DNA from: Liolophura sinensis
Taxonomy: Eukaryota; Mollusca; Polyplacophora; Chitonida; Chitonidae
DNA length: 64,000 nt
Direction: 5' to 3'
NCBI RefSeq assembly: GCF_032854445.1
Contig: NC_088306.1
Span: 8,387,193-8,451,192, forward strand
The translations under genes and the position numbers were made by a program. The notes under the pieces are model-generated. The model did not search any database. It was not told the origin of the DNA and worked only from the letters and a program-made list of their open reading frames with translations. This document shows, in pieces, positions 20,850-32,000 of the stretch. Position 1 is the first letter of the stretch. Each line of letters starts with the position of its first letter.

Positions 20850-22740
20850 TGTATTTGACGTCTAAAATAACAGCATCATTTTTTCGACGTCTGGGGTATG
20901 TCGATTTAAGCCAACGTACAAGTCGGTTACAAGCAAAGGAAAAACAATCGTCATTTTTCAAAGATGACAAAAAAGCAAAATTTTACAATTTTTGCCTGCA
21001 CCATATCCCGACTTTTTTCAGACTCTGTCCTACAACAAATGTTTATATCTCAAATCCAGGCCTGAATCTTATTACTTATAGGGCTTATATTTATATTGGT
21101 GATTTTCAATAATTGATGTCACACGCCGTACTCTGCTTCATAACTATTTCTAATTCCGCTTAACATTTATCGTTTTGAAGTGTATATCCAAGTTATAGGA
21201 GAAATTACAATCGAAGCGCAACTGAGATACATATATTGGTTATCGACAACTTATTAACTAGCATGGTACATAATTTGAATACTGCTTAAATTCATTCGCA
21301 TAAAACATTGCTTGCGTCTTTCCATCATCACAAAAATACTGCTGTCCTTTTTTAAAGGCATCGATCCGTCCTAATCTCTTACTATATATATAGCCCGAAG
21401 TTATCACGACAGTGTACATAGCCCACCGTTAAGTTGCCCTTGACACTTTTCAGGGGAGCTAAATCAATGTCTGCTTTGGACCCACTAAGGGGCGACTACT
21501 TTTGTTATGAACCGCTAACAGCATATTAAAGCCATAGACTGTGCTCGATGTGTTGCCACAGAATTCGTAATTATTTTACGCATTACACCAGCTAATTGTT
21601 TTAAATTTGTTGTGAGAGTTACTACTTTAACTGTTTCTCTAAATGTGTTCAGTTGTCCCTTTCGGATAATTACCGATAGAGTGTTATATTTACGAGCCAT
21701 CCATAGTAACAGGTAAGGAGCTGTTCTACATACATCGACATGGCTGATAGACAGATCTAACCATATACAAAAGACATGAGTTGAAGAGGAAAGGTTGCGA
21801 AAAAACTGAAAAAACTTTTTAAAAAAAAGAGAAACTGTGACAAGTTTCCAAGTTGAAACAGTAAAATGATTCGTTTATTTTAAATAATTATATATTATAA
21901 GTTATGATTAAAGTAAGAAAAGTTTTCAAATCATAGTTCAGAACTGAAAGGCAATATCATGACAGAATACAGTTATTAGTTGAATAGTTCAACCCCCCAA
22001 TACCGTAGTCGCTTCACATCACGGCAACCATCACCGGTAACAAGTTTCATGCAGTTATCTTTAACAACGCTGAGATCATCGAGCTCTTTTGATGAGGAAG
22101 GGAGTGATGTAAGACAGAAAAAACGAAAACGCTGAAAACTGTCTTGTTACTATTCACTCTTGAAACAGATATATTCTTTCTATCTAAAGTTTGTACAAAG
22201 TCATTCAAACGGACTCATACAGCTATTTTGTTTTTAAATATGTAAATAATTACATTTCCGGGCAAGGGCTTAAACGGTTAGGTTGAAGTCCTTTTTGCAC
22301 GGAAAGTATATTGAGCTATGAGCGCACACACAAGTGCGTTAATGACGATTACTGGAGTCCTTGTAATGTCAAAGCATTCACTCACACATCGTCCGTGATA
22401 TATATTAGATTGAAGTCAGTAGTTGAGCATTGTGTCACGCTTAACTGAACGTATGTATAGACACATACCTACTTAAGTAATATGCACGTGGTTACATTGT
22501 GCAGGTGTAATGGTTACGTCATCTGATAACGTGTAATATGATGTGAAGTTGATGTTACCGTAACTCAATGAATTGACACTCCATGTATATTGGAGCATTG
22601 TGTCGATGTATCCGTAGTGCTGTGAAGTGTTATGTACACTCAAGAAAAATATAAAAGCACGAAGCAATATTATAATCCAGGAGCTATGGCAGCGTGAAAA
22701 CAAAGCGGTCGGTGTTACAGGTGACAACACTCAGTCCCGA
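20850..22740. other. No feature seen
   Basis: AT-rich DNA. ORFs at 20849-21112 and 22473-22730 have no recognisable motif, signal peptide or splice partners. Confidence 0.55.
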
Positions 22741-22791
22741 ATGTGTCTACCGTTAGCATGTGTCTACCGTTAGCATGTGTCTACCGTTAGC
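22741..22791. repeat. Three perfect tandem copies of a 17-bp unit
   Basis: ATGTGTCTACCGTTAGC is repeated three times without a mismatch, implying a recent expansion. Confidence 0.95.
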
Positions 22792-23003
22792 ATCACGAAG
22801 AGCGTGAACTGTGATTACCAACTACATTTCACGCTGTCAACCCTCATGGACTATTGCCTTAAAATGTGAAAATCTGGTGGAAATTGAAGACCCAACCGAT
22901 AATGAAAACTTACACTAATTGTTGAGTTAACACGTTATTTACTACTGAGAGAAAATCTTATATACTCTCTTCGCGCATTTATATTTTTGTTGACCATACT
23001 TTC

Positions 23004-23200
23004 TTTCTCACCAATGCGGTCGCTGTGAGTTCAAGTCCAGCTCATGCTGGCTCCCTCTCCGGTCGTAAGTGGGAAGGTCTGCCAGCAACCTGCGGATAGT
23101 CGTGGGTTTCCCCTGGGCTGTGCCCGGTTTCCACCCACCATAATGCTGTCCGCCGTCGTATAAGTGAAATATTCTTGAGTGCGGCGTAAAACACCAATCA
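23004..23200 (+). mobile_element. SINE lacking the outer head
   Basis: Begins at TCACCAATGCGGTCGCTGTG (B-box region) and runs through an intact core to AAAACACCAATCA. Possible 7-bp target duplications GACCATA lie at 22992-22998 and 23209-23215. It is one of the least diverged copies. Confidence 0.87.
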
Positions 23201-23424
23201 GGAATCAAGACCATAACTTTCTTAATTCCTCAGGGACGTGTTGTGGAAGTTCTTTCAGAAATTGGTCTTGCAATTATTCACTAGGAAGGTGTATTTTGGT
23301 TGGCGGCTGGTGTACGAATATAATGCCTAACCTAAGAAATCCGACCTCCAGTAATTATAATTTGGGGTTTTAATCCGATATACACATAAATATATGCATT
23401 TACATGTATAACTTTATATAAATA

Positions 23425-24520
23425 AAGGCTGGATATCAACACATACATAAATACATGCTCTTATACCTACATTAATACAAAGGCTGGTTATCAATACATA
23501 CATTAATATAAGTCCTCATGACTACTTTTAAACAAAGGCTGGATTTCAACACATACATAAATACATGTTCTTATAACTATATGATTACAAAGGCTGGTTA
23601 TCAATACATACATTAATATAAGTCCTCGTGACTACTTTTAAACAAAGGCTGGATATCAACACATACATGAATAAATGTTCTCATAACTTCATTTAAATAA
23701 AGGCTGGATATCAACATATACATGAATACATGTTCTCATAACTTCATTTAAACAAAGGCTGGATATCAACACATACATAAATACGTGTTCTCAATGCTAC
23801 ATTTAAAAAAGGCTGGTTATCAACATGTACATAAACTGGCTACATGGCTACATATAAAGAGAAACTGGTTGTCAACACATACATAAACATATGTTCTCAT
23901 GACTACATTTAGAAAAAAAGCTGGTTATCAGCACTTACAGAAATATATGTTTTCATGACTACATTTAAACAAAGGCTGGTTATTAACACATACACAAATA
24001 TATGTTCTCATGACTAAGTCTTGGAAAAGGCTGGTTATCAACACGTACATAAACATATGTTTTCATCACTGCGTTTTAACAAATCTAGTTATGAGCACAC
24101 ACAGAAAAAAATGTTCTCATGACTATCTCATGTTCTCATAACAGGCACTGGATATTAACAAATACAGAAATTATGTTTTATTACAACATGCTAAATACAG
24201 GAGTGTTCTTTGACAGTAATCTGATATCAAGTACAGGAATGTTCATTCGACTCATTTTTTCAAAGACTAAGGCAATAAAAACAGAAATTTCGTTATGACT
24301 AAACTTTATGAAGGACTAGATATTAACACATGTAGGAATGTTTTTGTAACCACAGTGACATGTTGACTTATACAGGAATGTTTCTGTGACTACATTTTAT
24401 CAGCGACTACATACCAGTACATCCAGGAATGTTCTCTTTATAATGGACTACATATGAATACGCACAGAAATGCTCTTGTGGTCAATTTTATGAAAGATTA
24501 GATACAAACATCTATTAAAA
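23425..24520. repeat. 55-bp minisatellite array
   Basis: About 13 clear units of roughly 55 bp, each beginning AAAGGCTGGATATCAACACA or a close variant, run to about 24150. Four or five badly decayed units follow to about 24520. Units two and four share a variant (ATTAATATAAGTCCT) that alternates with the standard form, so part of the array grew as 110-bp dimers. The array is not coding. Confidence 0.92.
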
Positions 24521-25640
24521 TTTGCAGAAAATTTAGGAAAAAAATTCTTACAATTCGATCTGAGTGGTCAACACGCCTTGAATAAGCTGCCGCATTCACC
24601 GATCATGTGAGGAATAGAGTCTCAAGCTTTGGATAATGTTTCTCAATACATACGGAGTCACAGACGCACGTCACAGACGTACGTAACGGCGGATAGCAAC
24701 GCTCGCCGACAATGAGCTAGTCAATAACTTCTCCTGTCTTCATTTTAAAAAGAGCTTGCACACGCTCAAAGATCAGGACGGCTTAGTGTCCCGCCGACAA
24801 TATAAACATTGTAAATTATCCTTATATTTCGGCTTGTAGCATTTGTTACATCCAGTGTGTTACGTATGTATATGACTATTTTCAGTTGAAAAAGCTGGTG
24901 GGTCAACGTCAAGGCCACCGTTTGAAATTTCTGAAGTTTAACAACGAGAATAATACCCTTGTTACCAGAATTGTATTTCAGCAGTAACACGTAACACCAC
25001 AAGCTCTACACACCTTTAAGTTGGAGGTCCATATAATTACCCAAAAAATGCACTCTTATTTCTTATTCTTAATGTGGGACACCATTCGTTTGTTTCCGAC
25101 ACCAACAACTCACTGCCTCGCGGATGCCGAAAAAGTATTCTAACTGCAATTTTCTTCGTGTTACGTGTCATCTTCTAATGACAATTTTGGTGGTGAATGA
25201 GTGAGGTTACTGAGGGCTGAATATAAACGACAAGTTAAAGGGAGCAGATTGTACACAAAAAATGGTACACGATTTAGATACTGATTACATTCATTCATCT
25301 AGAACAATTGTTATATCTTTCCAATATCACTGAAAACTGATGGCTTCTTCTCTTTGCATGACTCCGTCATATGTTTGTAATTTTTTTATGTTTTCTCAGC
25401 TGCTTTTTTTTTCTGAACGTCGATTCGGGAATTTGACACGCGATTATTGAACCGTTACGTCCGTTTTGGTGGACTGCTGGTATACGAATGTCTGCTTCGA
25501 GGTAAAGAACTGAATCAGTTTAAGCCTTTTACAAATCAATTACTGAACTGAGAGCACCGAATTCAGTATTTATCAATCATAATATAGAGCAGATATATCA
25601 ATGTTTTTCTTTCCTTATGTAAAACAGACATAGTTTTGTG
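24521..25640. other. No feature seen; downstream of the lectin gene
   Basis: AT-rich. The - ORF at 24766-25002 has no motif. No canonical AATAAA was found on the - strand close to the lectin stop codon. Confidence 0.5.
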
Positions 25641-25777
25641 ATAAACGACATTGTATATTCATTCATCAGTGACTATCTTCACAACACTGCCACTTATTTT
25701 CAGCGGTGTTCAGCGCATGTCAACCTATTCTGTTGGTGATATACGAGCTATCTTCCCTTTGCTCGAAGCGATCTCCT

Positions 25778-26001
25778 TTAGTGTATTGGAACTTCACAAA
25801 CGTATCCCTGTTGTCTATTGCAGTAAGCATTGCCCCAAGCAAAGTGCCAGCCGGTATTGTTAAACATTCCAACACAGTGTTCACCATTATTTTCTTGCGG
25901 CTCAGTATCGTGAAAATTCTTGAAGGTGAACACATGGTTTGAATGATACCAGAAGAACGGTTGATCAACACCATCTCTTACACCCCCAATCCAAAATGCA
26001 T
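25778..26001 (-). CDS. Lectin gene exon 5 (second half of the CTLD, stop)
   Basis: The acceptor TTTTTGTTTGCAG precedes it. It encodes AFWIGGVRDG, the EPQENNGEHCV segment, WGNAYC and the final GYVCEVPIH before TAA/TAG. The three Cys (EHC, AYC, YVC) pair in the family with each other and with the NEC Cys of exon 4. The two leading bases complete the Asp codon split after exon 4. Confidence 0.85.
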
Positions 26002-29000
26002 CTGCAAACAAAAATGTTGATTCATGTAGAAGAACATCCTGAAAATTCTGTGGATTTGTATTGCGCTTAGCCAACCGAGCCTTAGGTTGGTAAAAACAGT
26101 ATTAAAGTATAATTGAAAACGTACAGCACAGAGAGTAAAACCAGAGCAGCGACAACAGTACAATGGTCACCCGTTACCGGTGAAATACGGCTTCTCGTCA
26201 GTTTACCTCCGTGAGGATGTTATTCTAACTGGTCGGGTAATTGAGTATATAGTAGCAATTCACACGCCCTCTAGCACCATGACTTAAGCAGAATTAGGTA
26301 CCAAAAATGCAGTGATGTTAATTGCAATTTATTAGACGTCACTGGTCTAAAATTTCTCAGTATGTTGTGTTGTCGTAAAAAAACATTAAAACATACCAAA
26401 AAGGGCCAGACCTCGGGGATGCTTAGTTCACCAGGCTCTTCCAGGAGCCAGTTTGAAAAACAGGACAATAAAAAAACTGTGAATTTTACAAAAAGGTCGA
26501 ATTTCTGTGGTTCCCACCTATTGTTCTTCCTTTACCTTTCTGTACAATTATTGCTATGGCCATGTCTTACATATGTAATAATGTGTCGATTATCGTGGTG
26601 ATATATCTGAGATATAAGTGAAAATCAGGTTTGTAGGTACTGTTTGCGACCTCTCGCAGGACAATTGCTACATGAGTATGTCCAATTCAATCGTACAAAT
26701 TTTATTTCCTTATGCAAAATTGGGCGATTTTAAGCAGGTCAGGTATCAGGCTCATTTTATCCCACAGCAACGCAAATTTACACGGTTTTGATGGGGACGT
26801 CTGGACCGGATCCACATACAGGCACTTTAACATAAACTTCATCACTGACTTGTTTTACAATAACACTGTCTTTTTTCTACAAGATATTAACATGACCTAT
26901 GTCTGACTAGGATTAGTTTAAGGATATTGATCTTCTCATAAATAACATGTCCTTCAATCTTCGTGGAAGATAATGGCATACCCGAAAGTGCCAAACATTA
27001 ATTCATTTTAAACTCGTTATAAATATTTTTGTTCATTAAACTTTTCAGAACATTTTATTCCACTCTGTCTAAAACATCATTTTGTTTGCTGCCTGTTGGT
27101 ACTGCGATTAAGTGGTTATATCATTTAATACAGCTGTACTTTATACGGTTGTGTACCTGTGTATGATCGACAATATAAAGTGTTTTTGTCGAGAAACACG
27201 GCACATGCTGATAAACTTACGTGACACTCCTGTGACCAAGATCAAAACAACCTGAATCTTGTTTCTGTAGCTACGCGTCCAAGAATTTCAACATTTGGAA
27301 AAACTATATTGATATTCATTTATTTGATTTATTTGAATGGTGTTTTACGCCGTAATCAGAAATATTTCACTTATACGACGGCGGCCAGCATTATGGTGGG
27401 AGGAAACCGGGCAGAGCCCGGTGGAAACCCACAACCATCCGCAGGTTGCTAGAAAAACCTTCCCACTTACGTCCGGAGAGGAGGCCAGCATGAGCTGGAG
27501 CTGAGCCCACAGAGACTGCATTGGTGACAGGCTCCTGGGTCATTACGCTGCGCTAGCGTGCTAACCAACCGAGCCACGGAGGCCCCAACTATGTTGATAT
27601 GTTGCATTAGTGTTGCAACAAAAGCAAATAGTAATCTCGAATTTGCGGTGCAGCTGATAGCATCCATTCTAGTGCCCCCTTGGAAGACGCGGAGGCACAA
27701 GGGCCACTGCTTTGTTAAATCCGAGCTTTCCGTGGGATCAAGGCGGTCTAGATGGCTGCTATCAACCACCACACCCAAGCATATATACACACCAATACAG
27801 TTTCGATTCTGATGGCCCATTTGACTGTTAACAATCCCAGTCATGCACTCATCATGTAGCAGTTATTTCATAATACTTCATGATATTATACCACGGGCCT
27901 TCGTGTGGTTAGCACGCCAATGATCCAGGAGCCTCCCACCAACGCGGTCATTGTGAGTTCAAGTCCAGCTCATGATGACTTCCTCTCCGGCCTTAAGTAG
28001 GAAAGTATGTCACCAACCTGCGGATGGTCGTGGGCTTCCCCCAAGTTCTGCCAGGTTTCCTCCCAGAATATTGTTGGACTCCGTCGTATAAGTCAAATAT
28101 TCTTGAGTACGGCATAAAGCACCAATCAAATAAATAAATCATAACAAGTGTTTCTTGGTTTTTCATTTTGTCAGTAAGAGGCACATGACGTTTCACCAAA
28201 CCAAGCAACGATAACCGGCCCAGATAAAGCAAGGTATCACTCACAAAGTTATATCCTACGTTCAGGAGGACCTCGTTCATTTTTGTGTTTTCTGTGTGAA
28301 TCATTCAACTCGCATTCTTAAGAAGTGCACACTTTTAATTCATGGGCTTGAACTTAGTCCGTCAGCAATTTGCGGATGGTCGTCCGTTTCCCCCGACCTC
28401 TTTCCTGTTTCCTGCAAACTGGCTGCCGTCGTTTAGGTGAAATATTCTTGAGTAAGGCATAAACACCAATCAGATGAACTCCGATACGTACCATTACGGG
28501 CAGATGGTCCAGTTAGCTGCCCCATCTGGTTGACGAGGAAATCGTTTTCTGTCACAGAATGGATCTCCGCCAGCCAGCCTCCGTAAGATTCACACTCATT
28601 CTTAGAGCTTTGCCAACTCATTCCCGTCGGATTAAAGTAATATGTGCTGTTCATCCACAGGTAGCTTTCTGAAACGTTCACAGAGTTGGTATGGTAAATT
28701 CGGGTATGTTCCACTTTTATGCTGGGGAAATACCAGTCAGATAAATAAATTAATATATGTCAGAAATCAGGATTTTGAAGTGAAGGACAGGACAGGACGC
28801 AAAGAAGCCAGCACAACCCACAATGCTTCTGGAAAAGCAGGTGGTAATTGACATTATTGTATTTTCATTGGTCAATACACAGCCGCATGACAAACAGCAA
28901 ACATGATGTACAACGATAATGCTCTCAAGCAAATCAGCATCACGATCACAAAATATTATTCCATGTTAACGAGGCAAAAACTACTGATCTCGCGCTAATA

Positions 29001-32000
29001 GTCAACGATCAGGTGCTATTTTTGTCGTTTCAGCTACTTTTTTGTGGACGTCTCTAACGTTTCCTTGTTTGTAAATGTTACATTGATTTGCCTTACTGTT
29101 TTTTGTAAACTTCAGCTTCAAAATATATATATGCCTTATCATTGCCGAGGCCCAAAGCCATACCACCACATGCAGCTTGAACTTTTCTCTACAACATACT
29201 CCTTCACTCTTCAGTTTGGAGATAAATCTTGGACACAATCGCTTGAATTGCGCATGTGTAACCTACAGAACAGAACCGGACGAGGGCTAGCCTCGCTATA
29301 AACAATTTTCGCAAAAAACGAAACATGCAGTACATACTCGTTGGTTCGCACTCGTCCAGTGTCACTTCTCTTGGGCCGACAATTCCTAATATTTCATCCC
29401 TGAGTATTCACTATATATTATTATTAATGTACTAATACATGTGTGCTTTTCCCGCACAATGGTAACTCTTGCCCTCGCTGAATCATCAAGCGGTCTCACA
29501 CAATGTACGAGTAATCAATAAGAGCTTGTACACAAGGCGCAATGACATTAAGAGAAACGGACAACAATAAACGAAGCCTTAATTTCTTTACACTGGAAAG
29601 ATTGCCCATTGTTTTAGGGGGTCGTATAGCTGGAAAATATCGTACAACGTTTGAGTAAAGCACGGTTACATCTTGCAGTGTATTTAAATCATAAACTACC
29701 TTGCCGTGTATTTAAAACATAAACTCCTGATTTCAAGGCATAACTTTCAATCATAAGAAGGCATATATTTCAATCTTACAAGAGTTGCTTGTGGTGGGCA
29801 TTATGTTTTTGTGTGTTTAGGGGTTCCCTTTTCAAGTAAGCCACAGGTTTCCAAGTTGCTAATCACACACGCCTTCACATATTGCAACAGGTAATTAGAA
29901 ATAATAATGTTACAACATAGTCAGGTGGGGTGGTGGTCTTGCGGCATTTGGATTTTTTGATTTAAGACCATTTTCCTCTAGACTCGACAACTACTTGTTA
30001 ATTTGTTAAAAAAGCGCGGCGCCTCCGTGGTCGAGCAGTTAGCGTGCCAGCGCGATGTAAACACTCAGAAGCCCCTCACGAATGTGGTAGCTGTGAGTTT
30101 AAGTCCAGATTCCTCTAAGGTCGTAAGTGAGACGGTCCGCCAGCAACATGCGAATGGCCGCGGGTTTCTCCCGATTTCTTCCCACCACATTGCTGGCCAC
30201 TGTCGTATAAGTGAAATATTACTGAGTACGGCGTAAAACATACACCAATCAAATAAATCAAATAAATATGTATCTGTACTGTAGCGCGATCTCAAACAAA
30301 CGCGAGGTACTTCTTCGGCGAGATGTGTGGTAAGCGATGTTCCAACGAAAATACGTAGTGGATTTTGCTTGTCGTTCGTCGCGTGGCTTTATGCCAAGTA
30401 ATGCAAGAATACCTGGTGGTGGAAGTGAACTAAGAGCTAGCGTTAAAGACAAACTGCGTACTGTAGCAGGATGGCTCCTGTTTCGTCCATGCGCAGTTGG
30501 TGTCCGCCCTTGAAATCGTCTTCTGTCCCACGTAACCTGGCGTGCACGTGAGTGTCGCGTAGCCATTTGGAAAGGGATACACATGACGGACTTCTACATT
30601 CGGCGCCACAGGTAACGGACGAGGACAACGCTGTGACACGTCTGAGAGAAGACAAGTTTAAAACGTATTGAAACCAGTCACAACTTTTTCAATATAAATA
30701 TAAAGGGAATTCTGTCATAATTTTGCTATACTCAGTTAGTTATAAATGTTTAGAAGTAACAGCTATTTAGGGAAAAGTGTTAAGAAAGAGGTATTTTCAA
30801 TTTTTTCCAGATAAAGATATTCTCAATGTGTTATCGGTATTTTTAATCGAGTAATGTATACATTTAAACTAGTTATCTGCCAATGCAATGTACTACTACC
30901 AGCAGCCTGCGGATTATCAAAGATTGTCCTCGGACCCTGCCCTCTTCCAACATAATGCTGGTTGCCGTCGTATAAGTAACATATTCAGGTGTTTGGCGTA
31001 AAACACCAATGAAATAAAGCCAAAACCACTAAATACTATAAAACACATTAATATATTACAAAATGTATGTCTACCTCTGTTTCCATACGCCGTAACATAC
31101 ACCGCATGCGCATCGGGTATTACTGCTCCGTCGAACGTAATGCACATGTCATCAAACATGGCGACCGTGGTACATCCAGTTGTCTGCAGACATATCATGA
31201 CACAATGACTGTCCGAGATAACCGGAAGCACCAATATTGGGGAAGGAATATCAAACCCATCCAGATCCAAGGGGGAGAACTGTAAACTCCTTCTGTCTGA
31301 GAATAAAAGGGTCAAAAAGAAAACAATAACGTCCCATTTTTCCCAAAACGTCACCATATAGTACCATAGGCCTACCAGCCATATTGTTCAAGTGAATATC
31401 ACTTCCTGTATGGTTTACTTTTACCGCATTCCACACTATCATATTTTCATCCCTGCTGTGGTTTTACACTCTAAGCTATTTGTCTTCTGTGTTGTACACC
31501 TGCGTAAACAAAGGATTCCGCTGATGGGCTAAGTATCCCAGAGGCCTGGTTCCGTTACGGTGTTTTAACGTGAGCTGACATTAATGCATTCTTTTTAACA
31601 AACCCTACTTGGGCCCTTTGTGCTTCTATTTAACATTGGCATGAACAGAATAAAGGTTTAAGAGCGCCATAGCTGTGTTTTTTGTGTAACCTGATGCCGC
31701 TGAAGCTTGTTTCGTTCCGGGTCAAAGCGCGTATTCATTGCTAATCAAGAATACACAGCATTCGCTGGGTTTGACGAGGTACGATAAAAGGTTCAGTGAC
31801 ATCGACGAACAACAAACACCAAGGCAAAGGGGTGAAAGTCTATCCTACCCACAGGAATGAAGAAAAAATGGGGGAAAACGACATGTTTCATGCTGACGTT
31901 CTCTTTCACACACTCCGCAGAGGTTATGAATTTTAGATGAGCCAATGGCAAACTGAGCATGTGACCTGGATAATTCGAAGTCTTTCGTGTCTTATTGTTC

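Noticed and set aside
23425..24150. Regularly repeated units resembling a CRISPR array
   Set aside because: The whole 55-bp unit repeats without unique spacers, in eukaryotic DNA with introns and SINEs; it is a minisatellite.
25651..25942. Plus-strand ORFs near 25.7-25.9 kb
   Set aside because: Antisense shadows of the last lectin exon.
27540..27586. tRNA gene
   Set aside because: The A- and B-box-like stretch belongs to the SINE head; no cloverleaf with a complete anticodon arm stands on its own.
28433..28491. Extension of the CTLD exon past 28492 toward 28433
   Set aside because: This part lies after a good GTACGT donor, is SINE-derived, and would destroy the lectin fold; the joined exon 5 completes it properly.
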